From Pseudomonas poae (lineage in GTDB: Bacteria; Pseudomonadota; Gammaproteobacteria; Pseudomonadales; Pseudomonadaceae), in assembly GCF_001439785.1 (NCBI RefSeq), contig NZ_JYLI01000032.1, positions 1 to 35,777 on the forward strand: 35,777 bases of DNA, written 5' to 3'. Every line of letters begins with the position of its first letter. The stretch's first letter is position 1. This document shows, one piece after another, positions 16,150-29,402 of the stretch. The position numbers were made by a program, and so were the translations under genes. A model generated the notes under the pieces. That model did no database searches, was not told the DNA's origin, and saw nothing but the letters and a program-made list of their open reading frames with translations.

Positions 16150-16211
16150 TGGATTTCAGACTCCGGCTGCTTTTCCCAGCGAGCGCAATACGCCCGTTAA
16201 AAGGAGGCGCA

Positions 16212-16240
16212 ATTCTATAGACGCTCCAGATAGGTGTCAA
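16212..16240 (-). promoter_or_regulatory. S10-operon promoter
   Basis: On the minus strand a perfect -35 TTGACA (16235-16240), a 17-nt spacer and TAGAAT (16212-16217) lie between the tuf terminator and rpsJ. The -35 begins only 6 nt after the terminator T-run. The resulting leader is about 56 nt, much shorter than the roughly 170-nt L4-responsive leader of E. coli. Confidence 0.9.
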
Positions 16241-16245
16241 CTCAA

Positions 16246-16275
16246 TAAAAAAGGCCCCCGCTGAGCGGGGGCCTT
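16246..16275 (-). terminator. Rho-independent terminator of tuf (end of str operon)
   Basis: AAGGCCCCCGC (16265-16275) pairs with GCGGGGGCCTT (16251-16261), an 11-bp GC-rich stem with a 3-nt loop, followed by a T6 run on the minus strand. It starts 33 nt after the tuf stop. Confidence 0.93.
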
Positions 16276-16308
16276 CTCAAACATCCGAAGCTATCTCAGA
16301 AGAGATGC

Positions 16309-17502
16309 TTACTCGATGATTTTAGCTACAACACCAGCACCAACAGTACGGCCGCCTTCACGAATCGCGAAGCGCAGACCGTCTTCCATTGCGATGGTCT
16401 TGATCAGGGTAACTTCCATTTGGATGTTATCGCCTGGCATTACCATTTCAACGCCTTCTGGCAGCTGGCAGTTACCAGTCACGTCAGTAGTACGGAAGTA
16501 AAACTGTGGACGGTAGCCTTTGAAGAACGGAGTGTGGCGACCGCCTTCTTCCTTGCTCAGAACGTAAACTTCGGCGGTGAACTTGGTGTGCGGCTTGACC
16601 GAACCTGGCTTAACCAGAACCTGGCCACGCTCAACGTCGTCACGCTTGGTACCACGCAGCAGAACGCCGCAGTTCTCGCCAGCACGACCTTCGTCGAGCA
16701 GCTTGCGGAACATCTCAACACCAGTGCAGACGGTGTTGGTGGTGTCACGCAGACCAACGATTTCCAGTGCATCCTGAACGCGAACGATACCGCGCTCGAT
16801 ACGACCAGTCACAACAGTACCGCGACCGGAGATCGAGAATACGTCTTCGATTGGCATCAGGAATGGCTTGTCGGTCAGACGAACTGGTTCTGGGATGTAG
16901 CTGTCCAGAGTTTCTACCAGACGCTTAACAGCGGTGGTACCCATTTCGTTGTCGTCTTTGCCTTCCAGAGCCATACGAGCAGAACCGATGATGATCGGAG
17001 TGTCGTCGCCTGGGAAGTCGTAAGTGCTCAGCAGATCGCGCACTTCCATCTCAACCAGTTCCAGCAGCTCAGCGTCGTCTACCAGGTCAGCCTTGTTCAG
17101 GAAAACCACGATGTACGGAACGCCTACCTGACGGGACAGCAGGATGTGCTCACGAGTTTGCGGCATCGGACCATCAGCGGCCGAGCAAACCAGGATCGCG
17201 CCGTCCATCTGGGCAGCACCGGTGATCATGTTCTTCACGTAGTCAGCGTGACCTGGGCAGTCAACGTGAGCGTAGTGACGGATCGAAGAGTTGTACTCTA
17301 CGTGCGCGGTGTTGATGGTGATACCACGAGCTTTTTCTTCTGGAGCGCTGTCGATTTTATCGAAATCAACGACTGCAGAACCGAAAACTTCCGAGCAGAC
17401 GCGAGTCAGAGCTGCGGTCAGAGTGGTTTTACCGTGGTCAACGTGACCGATAGTGCCAACGTTGACGTGCGGTAGGGAACGATCAAATTTTTCTTTAGCC
17501 AC
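16309..17502 (-). CDS. tuf: Translation elongation factor Tu
   Basis: A 397-residue GTPase that delivers aminoacyl-tRNA to the ribosome. G-domain motifs are GHVDHGKT (19-26), ARGITI (58-63), DCPGH (81-85, with catalytic H85) and NKAD (136-139); domains II and III follow and the protein ends VGAGVVAKIIE. It is the last gene of the str operon, 30 nt after fusA, with a strong terminator behind it. No second tuf occurs in its usual pseudomonad place between tRNA-Thr and tRNA-Trp in this window, so this may be the only copy. Kirromycin-region residues were not examined in detail. Confidence 0.98.
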   Translation of the reverse strand: MAKEKFDRSLPHVNVGTIGHVDHGKTTLTAALTRVCSEVFGSAVVDFDKIDSAPEEKARGITINTAHVEYNSSIRHYAHVDCPGHADYVKNMITGAAQMDGAILVCSAADGPMPQTREHILLSRQVGVPYIVVFLNKADLVDDAELLELVEMEVRDLLSTYDFPGDDTPIIIGSARMALEGKDDNEMGTTAVKRLVETLDSYIPEPVRLTDKPFLMPIEDVFSISGRGTVVTGRIERGIVRVQDALEIVGLRDTTNTVCTGVEMFRKLLDEGRAGENCGVLLRGTKRDDVERGQVLVKPGSVKPHTKFTAEVYVLSKEEGGRHTPFFKGYRPQFYFRTTDVTGNCQLPEGVEMVMPGDNIQMEVTLIKTIAMEDGLRFAIREGGRTVGAGVVAKIIE

Positions 17503-17532
17503 GACAATTAACTCCTTGCCTAAAGGACTGAA

Positions 17533-19638
17533 TCAGCCTTGTTTTTTGGATACAGTTTCAGCGATGTGCGCCGGAGCTGTGTTGTATTTTTTGAATTCCA
17601 TAGAGTAGCTTGCGCGACCCTGGGACATGGAGCGAACGTCGGTCGCATAACCGAACATCTCACCCAACGGAACCTCGGCGCGAATCACTTTGCCGGAAAC
17701 CGTGTCTTCCATACCCAAGATCATGCCGCGACGACGGTTAAGGTCGCCCATGACATCACCCATATAGTCTTCAGGTGTAACAACTTCTACCGCCATGATT
17801 GGCTCAAGCAACTCACCACCACCCTTCTGGGCCAGTTGCTTGGTTGCCATGGAAGCAGCCACCTTAAACGCCATCTCGTTGGAGTCGACGTCGTGGTAAG
17901 AACCGTCAAAAACGGTTGCTTTCAGGCCGATCAGCGGATAGCCGGCAACAACACCGTTCTTCATCTGCTCTTCGATACCCTTCTGGATAGCAGGGATGTA
18001 TTCCTTCGGAACAACACCACCCACTACTTCGTTCACGAATTGCAGACCTTCCTGACCTTCGTCAGCAGGAGCAAAACGGATCCAGCAGTGACCGAACTGA
18101 CCACGACCGCCGGACTGACGAACGAACTTGCCTTCGATTTCACAGTTCTTCGTGATGCGCTCACGATAGGAAACCTGAGGCTTACCGATGTTGGCTTCGA
18201 CGTTGAACTCACGGCGCATCCGGTCAACCAGGATGTCCAGGTGAAGCTCGCCCATGCCGGAGATGATCGTTTGACCAGTCTCTTCATCAGTCTTTACGCG
18301 GAAAGATGGATCTTCCTGAGCAAGCTTGCCCAGAGCGATACCCATTTTTTCCTGGTCATCCTTGGTCTTGGGCTCTACGGCAACCGAAATAACCGGCTCC
18401 GGGAAGTCCATGCGAACGAGGATGATTGGCTTGTCAGCGTTGCACAAGGTTTCACCAGTAGTGACATCCTTCATGCCGATCAGGGCCGCGATGTCACCAG
18501 CGCGCACTTCCTTGATCTCTTCGCGAGCGTTTGCGTGCATTTGCACCATACGACCCACGCGCTCTTTCTTGCCTTTAACCGAGTTGATCACGCCGTCGCC
18601 GGAGTTCAACACGCCCGAGTAAACACGGACGAAGGTCAAGGTGCCCACGAATGGGTCAGTGGCAATTTTAAATGCCAGAGCAGAGAACGGTTCTGCGTCG
18701 TCTGCATGACGCTCCAGCTCGATAGTCTCGTCATCCGGGTCAGTACCCTTGATGGCTGGAATATCAACCGGGGCCGGCAGGTAGTCGATCACAGCATCGA
18801 GAACCAGGGGAACGCCCTTGTTCTTGAACGAGGAACCACAAACAGCCAGGACGATTTCGCCAGCGATAGTACGCTGACGCAGAGCGGCCTTGATTTCCAC
18901 GTTGGTGAGTTCTTCACCCTCGAGGTACTTGTTCATCAGCTCTTCATTGGCTTCGGCAGCAGCCTCAACCATGTTGTTGCGCCACTCGTCAGCCAGTTCC
19001 TGCATATCAGCAGGGATAGGCTTGCGAACAGGAACCATACCCTTGTCAGCATCGTTCCAGTAAACAGCTTCCATGGTCAGCAGATCGATCTGGCCCTGGA
19101 AGTTGTCTTCGGAACCGATAGCCAACTGGATTGGCACCGGAGTATGACCCAGACGCTGCTTGATCTGACCGATCACGCGCAGGAAGTTGGCACCAGCACG
19201 GTCCATCTTGTTTACATAAACAAGACGTGGAACGCCGTATTTGTTGGCTTGACGCCATACGGTTTCCGATTGCGGCTCAACACCCGAGGTACCGCAGAAC
19301 ACAACGACAGCGCCGTCGAGTACGCGCAGGGAACGTTCAACTTCAATGGTGAAGTCTACGTGGCCCGGGGTATCGATTACGTTGAAGCGATGCTCGTCTT
19401 TGTACTGCTTCTCGGAACCTTTCCAGAAGGCGGTAATAGCAGCAGAAGTAATGGTAATACCACGCTCCTGCTCCTGAACCATCCAGTCTGTGGTCGCGGC
19501 GCCGTCATGCACCTCGCCCATTTTGTGACTTTTGCCGGTGTAAAACAGTACGCGCTCGGTGGTGGTGGTTTTACCAGCATCCACGTGAGCGACGATACCG
19601 ATGTTACGGTAACGGCTAATCGGTGTAGTACGAGCCAT
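17533..19638 (-). CDS. fusA: Translation elongation factor G
   Basis: A 701-residue translocation GTPase. The P-loop AHVDAGKT is at 17-24, then RGITITSAA (switch I), DTPGHVDF (switch II) and NKMDR. Domains II to V follow, including the domain IV tip region around VSYRERITKNCEIEG and GYPLIGLKATVFDGSYHDVD. It also acts in ribosome recycling with RRF. It sits between rpsG and tuf in the classical str operon with 30-nt gaps on both sides. It is the canonical EF-G1 type by context; some pseudomonads carry a second fusB elsewhere. Confidence 0.98.
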   Translation of the reverse strand: MARTTPISRYRNIGIVAHVDAGKTTTTERVLFYTGKSHKMGEVHDGAATTDWMVQEQERGITITSAAITAFWKGSEKQYKDEHRFNVIDTPGHVDFTIEVERSLRVLDGAVVVFCGTSGVEPQSETVWRQANKYGVPRLVYVNKMDRAGANFLRVIGQIKQRLGHTPVPIQLAIGSEDNFQGQIDLLTMEAVYWNDADKGMVPVRKPIPADMQELADEWRNNMVEAAAEANEELMNKYLEGEELTNVEIKAALRQRTIAGEIVLAVCGSSFKNKGVPLVLDAVIDYLPAPVDIPAIKGTDPDDETIELERHADDAEPFSALAFKIATDPFVGTLTFVRVYSGVLNSGDGVINSVKGKKERVGRMVQMHANAREEIKEVRAGDIAALIGMKDVTTGETLCNADKPIILVRMDFPEPVISVAVEPKTKDDQEKMGIALGKLAQEDPSFRVKTDEETGQTIISGMGELHLDILVDRMRREFNVEANIGKPQVSYRERITKNCEIEGKFVRQSGGRGQFGHCWIRFAPADEGQEGLQFVNEVVGGVVPKEYIPAIQKGIEEQMKNGVVAGYPLIGLKATVFDGSYHDVDSNEMAFKVAASMATKQLAQKGGGELLEPIMAVEVVTPEDYMGDVMGDLNRRRGMILGMEDTVSGKVIRAEVPLGEMFGYATDVRSMSQGRASYSMEFKKYNTAPAHIAETVSKKQG

Positions 19639-19668
19639 AAAGCCCTCGCAAAATTAGTGAAGCTAAGA

Positions 19669-20139
19669 TTAGAAGCGGTAGTGCGAGAAAGCTTTGTTGG
19701 CTTCAGCCATACGGTGCACGTCTTCACGCTTCTTAACAGCAGCACCTTTACCTTCAGCAGCGTCCAACAGCTCGCCGGCCAAACGCAGAGCCATAGACTT
19801 CTCGCCGCGCTTGCGGGCGAAGTCTACCAACCAGCGCATTGCCAGAGCGTTACGACGGGACGGACGAACTTCGACCGGAACCTGGTAAGTAGCACCGCCT
19901 ACACGGCGCGACTTCACTTCGACCAGCGGAGCGATGGCGTCGAGAGCTTTCTCGAAGATTTCCAGGGGGTCGCTGTTCTTGCGTTCTTTAACCTTTTCCA
20001 GCGCGCCATAAACGATACGTTCGGCAACGGCTTTCTTGCCGCTTTCCATTACGTGGTTCATGAACTTGGCCAGAATTTGGCTTCCGTATTTTGGATCGTC
20101 AAGCACTTCGCGCTTGGCTGCTACGCGTCTTCTTGGCAT
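19669..20139 (-). CDS. rpsG: 30S ribosomal protein S7
   Basis: A 156-residue S7 that nucleates assembly of the small-subunit head and contacts E-site tRNA. It begins [20 protein letters not shown] and contains [20 protein letters not shown], with the end FSHYRF. In E. coli S7 represses translation by binding the S12-S7 intercistronic mRNA; the 118-nt gap upstream holds a stem-loop (20171-20202) that could serve the same role. It lies 30 nt before fusA. Confidence 0.98.
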
Positions 20140-20170
20140 GGATAAGCCCTCAAACGGTCTTCAGGTTCGT

Positions 20171-20202
20171 TCGGAATCAGTGCCCTTTCGGGGCGCCTCC
20201 GA
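20171..20202 (-). promoter_or_regulatory. Stem-loop in the rpsL-rpsG gap, possible S7 regulatory site
   Basis: On the minus strand an outer stem TCGGA/TCCGA (20198-20202 and 20171-20175) encloses an inner stem GCCC/GGGC (20191-20194 and 20182-20185) capped by a CGAAA loop. It lies about 30 nt upstream of rpsG in the place where E. coli has its S7 autoregulatory structure. It has no T-run, so it is not a terminator. The role is inferred from position only. Confidence 0.4.
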
Positions 20203-20257
20203 CCTTACTCTTATCGACTCAGAAAATAAGATGATTCAGTTTTACAAAAAGCCGCTA

Positions 20258-20629
20258 CTACTTAGGCTTCTTGGTACCGTACTTCGAACGACCCTGGTTA
20301 CGACCTTTAACGCCGGAAGTATCCAAGGAGCCGCGTACGGTGTGGTAACGAACACCTGGCAAGTCTTTTACACGACCGCCGCGGATCAGTACCACGCTGT
20401 GCTCTTGCAGGTTGTGGCCTTCACCGCCGATGTACGAGGAAACCTCGAAACCGTTAGTCAGGCGCACACGGCATACTTTACGCAGTGCCGAGTTAGGTTT
20501 TTTCGGCGTGGTGGTATACACACGGGTGCATACGCCACGACGTTGCGGGCAGTTCTGCAGCGCAGGCACGTCGGATTTCTCGACGATACGCTTACGCGGC
20601 TGACGTACCAGCTGGTTGATAGTTGCCAT
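20258..20629 (-). CDS. rpsL: 30S ribosomal protein S12
   Basis: A 123-residue S12 at the decoding centre. It begins MATINQLVRQPRKRIVEKSD and carries TTTPKKPNSALRKVCRVRLT, with K43, and GGRVKDLPGVRYH, with K88. Both lysines, where streptomycin-resistance changes usually occur, are the sensitive wild-type residues. The Asp in VKDLP is the position methylthiolated by RimO in E. coli. It is the first gene of the str operon, about 85 nt downstream of the predicted start. Confidence 0.98.
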   Translation of the reverse strand: MATINQLVRQPRKRIVEKSDVPALQNCPQRRGVCTRVYTTTPKKPNSALRKVCRVRLTNGFEVSSYIGGEGHNLQEHSVVLIRGGRVKDLPGVRYHTVRGSLDTSGVKGRNQGRSKYGTKKPK

Positions 20630-20720
20630 CTACTAGCTCCACTGTTGTCTTGCGACGCTATTGTCTTGCAAGAAAAGCAAAATGGCAGGAACGAATTCCC
20701 GCCAAATTTAGGGGTACAAG

Positions 20721-20749
20721 AGTCTAAAGAGGATCTTGCCCCCAGTCAA
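20721..20749 (-). promoter_or_regulatory. str-operon promoter (upstream of rpsL)
   Basis: On the minus strand TTGACT (20744-20749), a 17-nt spacer and TAGACT (20721-20726) form a good sigma70 promoter about 92-120 nt upstream of the rpsL start. Between the rpoC stop (20846) and this site there are GC-rich inverted repeats (for example CCCCG 20766-20770 with CGGGG 20781-20785) but no clean T-run. A rho-independent terminator for rpoBC is therefore not evident, and read-through or Rho may apply. Confidence 0.75.
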
Positions 20750-20845
20750 GGCAAGGCCCCGACCTCCCCGCTCGTCGAACCGGGGCTCAAATGCCTCGAT
20801 CCGACGAATGGGGCTGCCAGGGCCCAGTCTCATCTATCGCAGAAC

Positions 20846-23800
20846 TCAGTTACCGCTTGAGTTCAGCGCTTCGGTCAGTGCAGCTTCCACTTCACTGGCG
20901 CTTACGCGCAGCGGCTTGTCAGCATCACGGCGGCGCTTGCGCTCGCTGTGGTAAGCCAAACCGGTACCGGCCGGGATCAAACGACCCACGACTACGTTTT
21001 CTTTCAGGCCGCGCAGGTAATCGCGCTTGCCGGTTACCGCTGCTTCGGTCAGTACGCGAGTGGTCTCCTGGAAGGAGGCCGCCGAGATGAACGACTCAGT
21101 GGACAACGACGCCTTGGTGATACCCAGCAGCACGCGAGTGAACTTGGAGACAAACTTGTCTTCCGCGCCCAAACGTTCGTTCTCTACCAGGACGTGAGTC
21201 AGTTCCATCTGGTCGCCCTTGATGAAACTGGAATCGCCGGATTCAGCGATTTCAACTTTACGCAGCATCTGACGCAGGATGGTCTCGATGTGCTTGTCGT
21301 TGATCTTCACGCCTTGCAGGCGGTAAACGTCCTGGATCTCGTTGACGATGTACTTGGCCAGCGCACTCACACCCAGCAGACGCAGGATATCGTGTGGATC
21401 GCTCGGGCCGTCGGAGATAACTTCGCCGCGGTTTACCTGTTCGCCTTCGAAGACGTTCAGGTGACGCCACTTCGGAATCAGCTCTTCGTACGGATCTGTA
21501 CCGTCGTTCGGGGTAATGACCAGACGGCGCTTGCCCTTGGTCTCTTTACCGAACGCGATGGTGCCGCTGACTTCAGCCAGAATCGACGCTTCCTTCGGAC
21601 GACGCGCTTCGAACAAGTCGGCAACACGCGGCAGACCACCGGTGATGTCACGGGTCTTCGAAGTTTCCTGCGGGATACGCGCGATAACATCACCGATCGC
21701 GATCTTCGCACCATCCGCCACACCGACCAGGGCGTTGGCTGGCAGGAAGTACTGAGCGATTACGTCAGTGCCTGGCAGCAGCAAGTCCTTGCCGTTGTCG
21801 TCGACCATCTTCACGGCAGGACGGATGTCTTTACCGGCAGCTGGACGATCTTTCGCGTCGAGTACTTCAATGTTGGTCATACCGGTCAATTCGTCGGTCT
21901 GACGCTTGATCGTGATGCCTTCTTCCATGCCCACGTAGGTCACGGTACCTTTCATTTCGGTAACGATTGGGTGAGTGTGCGGATCCCACTTGGCCACGAT
22001 TGCGCCAGCGTCGACCTTGTCACCCTCTTTAACCGAAATCACAGCACCGTACGGCAGCTTGTAACGCTCACGCTCACGACCGTAGTCATCAGCGATGGCC
22101 AGCTCACCGGAACGGGACACAGCAACCAAATGGCCATCCACTCGCTCAACGTGCTTCAGGTTGTGCAGACGGACAGTACCGCCATTCTTCACCTGAACGC
22201 TGTCGGCTGCGGAGGTCCGGCTTGCCGCACCACCGATGTGGAACGTACGCATGGTCAGCTGGGTACCCGGCTCACCGATGGACTGGGCAGCGATAACGCC
22301 GACTGCTTCACCAATGTTCACCTGGTGACCACGAGCCAGGTCACGACCGTAGCACTTGGCGCAGATGCCGTAGCGGGTTTCGCAGCTGATCGGCGAGCGA
22401 ACGATCACTTCGTCGATGCTGTTGAGTTCGATGAACTCGACCCACTTCTCGTCAACCAGGGTGCCGGCAGGAACGATAACGTCCTCGGTACCCGGCTTGA
22501 ACACGTCACGGGCAATTACACGACCCAATACGCGCTCACCCAGCGGCTCTACAACGTCACCGCCTTCAATGTGCGGCGTCATCAGCAAGCCGTGCTCGGT
22601 GCCGCAGTCGATCTCGGTTACAACCAGATCTTGTGCAACGTCTACCAGACGACGAGTCAGGTAACCGGAGTTAGCGGTTTTCAACGCGGTATCCGCCAGA
22701 CCTTTACGAGCACCGTGAGTAGAGATGAAGTACTGAAGTACGCTCAAACCTTCACGGAAGTTCGCTGTGATCGGCGTTTCGATGATGGAACCGTCCGGCT
22801 TGGCCATCAGGCCACGCATACCGGCGAGCTGACGGATCTGCGCAGCAGAACCCCGTGCGCCCGAGTCGGCCATCATGTACATGGAGTTGAAGGACTCTTG
22901 GTCAACTTCGTCGCCATGGCGGTCGATGACTTTCTCTTTCGAGAGGTTGGCCATCATTGCCTTGGACACTTCGTCGTTGGCCTTGGACCAAAGGTCGATC
23001 ACCTTGTTGTACTTCTCGCCCTGGGTTACCAGGCCGGAGGCGTACTGGCTTTCGATCTCTTTCACTTCATCAGTGGCAGCATTGATGATGCGGGCTTTTT
23101 CATCCGGGATAACGAAGTCGTTAACACCGATGGAAACGCCGGAGATGGTCGAATAAGCAAAGCCGGTGTACATCAACTGGTCAGCGAAGATCACGGTCTC
23201 TTTCAAACCAACCACGCGGTAGCACTGGTTGATCAACTTGGAGATCGCCTTTTTCTTCATCGGCAGGTTGACGACGTCGTACGACAGACCTTTTGGCACA
23301 ACCTGATACAACAGCGCACGGCCGACAGTCGTGTCGACGATACGCACATTGCTCACGCTGCCGCCGTCACGGTCGTTGACGGTTTCGTGGATCCGCACTT
23401 TGACCTTGGCGTGCAGTGCGGCTTCGCCGGCACGGAACACACGGTCAACTTCCTGCAGATCCGCGAATACACGACCTTCGCCCTTGGCGTTGATCGCTTC
23501 ACGGGTCATGTAGTACAGACCCAATACAACGTCCTGCGACGGAACGATAATTGGCTCACCGTTGGCTGGCGACAGAATGTTGTTGGTCGACATCATCAAC
23601 GCACGCGCTTCCAACTGGGCTTCCAGTGTCAGCGGTACGTGCACGGCCATTTGGTCGCCGTCGAAGTCGGCGTTGTACGCAGCACAGACCAAAGGGTGCA
23701 GCTGGATAGCCTTGCCTTCGATCAGGACCGGTTCAAACGCCTGAATGCCCAGACGGTGAAGGGTCGGTGCACGGTTGAGGAGGACCGGGTGTTCGCGAAT

Positions 23801-25045
23801 CACTTCAGCGAGAACGTCCCAAACCTCTGGCAGCTCGCGCTCGACCATTTTCTTGGCCGCTTTGATGGTGGTCGCGAGACCGCGCATTTCCAGCTTGCCG
23901 AAGATGAACGGCTTGAACAGCTCGAGAGCCATCTTCTTAGGCAGACCGCACTGGTGCAGACGCAGGGTCGGGCCTACGGTAATTACCGAACGACCGGAGT
24001 AGTCAACACGCTTACCGAGCAAGTTCTGACGGAAACGACCTTGCTTACCCTTGATCATGTCAGCCAGGGATTTCAGAGGACGCTTGTTCGAACCGGTGAT
24101 AGCGCGGCCACGACGACCGTTGTCGAGCAAGGCATCGACCGCTTCCTGCAACATACGCTTTTCGTTGCGCACGATGATGTCCGGAGCGGACAGATCAAGC
24201 AGGCGCTTCAAGCGGTTGTTACGGTTGATCACGCGGCGGTACAAGTCGTTGAGGTCGGACGTCGCGAAACGACCACCGTCCAACGGTACCAGCGGACGCA
24301 GGTCTGGCGGCAGAACCGGCAGAACGGTCAGCACCATCCACTCTGGCAGGTTGCCGGAACCCTGGAAGGCTTCCATCAACTTCAGACGCTTGGACAGCTT
24401 CTTGATCTTGGTTTCGGAGTTGGTTTGCGGAATTTCTTCACGCAGACGGCCAATCTCGTGTTCCAGGTCGATAGCGTGCAGCAGTTCGCGGACAGCTTCG
24501 GCACCCATGCGGGCATCGAAATCGTCGCCGAACTCTTCCAGCGCTTCGAAGTACTGCTCGTCGTTCAGCAGCTGACCTTTTTCAAGAGTGGTCATGCCTG
24601 GATCGATAACGACGTAGCTCTCGAAGTAGAGAACGCGTTCGATATCACGCAGGGTCATGTCCATCAGCAAGCCGATACGGGACGGCAGCGATTTCAGGAA
24701 CCAGATGTGGGCAACCGGCGAAGCCAGCTCGATGTGGGCCATACGCTCACGACGAACCTTGGCCAGCGCGACTTCAACGCCGCACTTCTCGCAGATCACG
24801 CCACGGTGCTTCAAGCGCTTGTACTTACCGCACAGGCACTCGTAATCCTTTACCGGGCCAAAGATCTTGGCGCAGAACAGGCCGTCACGCTCAGGTTTGA
24901 ACGTACGGTAGTTGATGGTTTCCGGCTTTTTAACTTCACCGAACGACCACGAACGGATCATCTCAGGCGATGCCAATCCAATACGGATGGCGTCGAACTC
25001 TTCGACTTGACCCTGGTTTTTCAGCAAATTCAGTAGGTCTTTCAA
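20846..25045 (-). CDS. rpoC: RNA polymerase beta' subunit
   Basis: A 1399-residue beta' subunit. The start is TTG at 25045, seven nt after a strong AGGAGG, giving the family N-terminus (M)KDLLNLLKNQGQVEEFDAIR; the 15 upstream in-frame codons are not conserved. The N-terminal zinc site is C70, C72, C85 and C88. The catalytic magnesium motif NADFDGD is at 458-464 with D460, D462 and D464. The second zinc cluster lies in CETRYGICAKCYGRDLARGH, followed by the bridge-helix/trigger-loop region with AAQSIGEPGTQLTMRTFHIG. It lies 64 nt after rpoB, with which it forms the polymerase core. Confidence 0.98.
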   Translation of the reverse strand: MKDLLNLLKNQGQVEEFDAIRIGLASPEMIRSWSFGEVKKPETINYRTFKPERDGLFCAKIFGPVKDYECLCGKYKRLKHRGVICEKCGVEVALAKVRRERMAHIELASPVAHIWFLKSLPSRIGLLMDMTLRDIERVLYFESYVVIDPGMTTLEKGQLLNDEQYFEALEEFGDDFDARMGAEAVRELLHAIDLEHEIGRLREEIPQTNSETKIKKLSKRLKLMEAFQGSGNLPEWMVLTVLPVLPPDLRPLVPLDGGRFATSDLNDLYRRVINRNNRLKRLLDLSAPDIIVRNEKRMLQEAVDALLDNGRRGRAITGSNKRPLKSLADMIKGKQGRFRQNLLGKRVDYSGRSVITVGPTLRLHQCGLPKKMALELFKPFIFGKLEMRGLATTIKAAKKMVERELPEVWDVLAEVIREHPVLLNRAPTLHRLGIQAFEPVLIEGKAIQLHPLVCAAYNADFDGDQMAVHVPLTLEAQLEARALMMSTNNILSPANGEPIIVPSQDVVLGLYYMTREAINAKGEGRVFADLQEVDRVFRAGEAALHAKVKVRIHETVNDRDGGSVSNVRIVDTTVGRALLYQVVPKGLSYDVVNLPMKKKAISKLINQCYRVVGLKETVIFADQLMYTGFAYSTISGVSIGVNDFVIPDEKARIINAATDEVKEIESQYASGLVTQGEKYNKVIDLWSKANDEVSKAMMANLSKEKVIDRHGDEVDQESFNSMYMMADSGARGSAAQIRQLAGMRGLMAKPDGSIIETPITANFREGLSVLQYFISTHGARKGLADTALKTANSGYLTRRLVDVAQDLVVTEIDCGTEHGLLMTPHIEGGDVVEPLGERVLGRVIARDVFKPGTEDVIVPAGTLVDEKWVEFIELNSIDEVIVRSPISCETRYGICAKCYGRDLARGHQVNIGEAVGVIAAQSIGEPGTQLTMRTFHIGGAASRTSAADSVQVKNGGTVRLHNLKHVERVDGHLVAVSRSGELAIADDYGRERERYKLPYGAVISVKEGDKVDAGAIVAKWDPHTHPIVTEMKGTVTYVGMEEGITIKRQTDELTGMTNIEVLDAKDRPAAGKDIRPAVKMVDDNGKDLLLPGTDVIAQYFLPANALVGVADGAKIAIGDVIARIPQETSKTRDITGGLPRVADLFEARRPKEASILAEVSGTIAFGKETKGKRRLVITPNDGTDPYEELIPKWRHLNVFEGEQVNRGEVISDGPSDPHDILRLLGVSALAKYIVNEIQDVYRLQGVKINDKHIETILRQMLRKVEIAESGDSSFIKGDQMELTHVLVENERLGAEDKFVSKFTRVLLGITKASLSTESFISAASFQETTRVLTEAAVTGKRDYLRGLKENVVVGRLIPAGTGLAYHSERKRRRDADKPLRVSASEVEAALTEALNSSGN

Positions 25046-25109
25046 GGCCTTTCCTCCTGGCGGAGCAGAGAGCGGGCATCGCTGCCACACTCTCGATTCG
25101 CGTCACGTG

Positions 25110-29183
<4,074 letters not shown>

Positions 29184-29247
29184 CAGCGTTCCCCAGCTTG
29201 GTCACCTGCTTGTTTGGCCCCTCCGACGGGAGCAGCCAGAAAATCTT

Positions 29248-29282
29248 GCAAACCCCATGGTTTGCACCACCGCTTCGGGTGG
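29248..29282 (-). promoter_or_regulatory. Paired hairpins in the rpoB leader, possible RNA-processing site
   Basis: Two small stems follow one another: CCACC/GGTGG (29278-29282 with 29267-29271) and GCAAACC/GGTTTGC (29259-29265 with 29248-29254). They lie between the attenuator at 29328-29356 and the rpoB start. In E. coli an RNase III site occupies the rplL-rpoB gap, so a processing role is a reasonable but untested inference. Confidence 0.35.
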
Positions 29283-29327
29283 CTACAGCGCGTTAATGGC
29301 GGCGACCGAGTCGACAGCCAATAACGG

Positions 29328-29356
29328 AAAAAGGCCGGTGGCAAGAGCCACCAGCC
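29328..29356 (-). terminator. Attenuator between rplL and rpoB
   Basis: GGCTGGTGGC (29347-29356) pairs with GCCACCGGCC (29333-29342), a 10-bp stem with one U-G pair and a 4-nt loop, followed by a T5 run on the minus strand. It starts 46 nt after the rplL stop. Its position matches the partial terminator that sets the ribosomal-protein to RNA-polymerase ratio in E. coli. Confidence 0.8.
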
Positions 29357-29402
29357 ATCAGCCTTAAGCTTGACGCTTGGGCTGGAGACGCAAGGTCGAT
29401 GC

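Noticed and set aside
17539..20145. An 868-codon plus-strand frame spanning fusA and rpsG
   Set aside because: It crosses two conserved minus-strand genes and their intergenic gap, and the product resembles nothing. It is a codon-bias shadow.
20750..20845. A rho-independent terminator for rpoBC
   Set aside because: GC-rich inverted repeats are present but the stems are short with large loops and no T-run follows, so I do not call one.
20948..25036. A 1362-codon open frame on the plus strand opposite rpoC
   Set aside because: Same cause as opposite rpoB. The rpoC frame is fully conserved and continuous, and the antisense product has no family features or ribosome-binding context.
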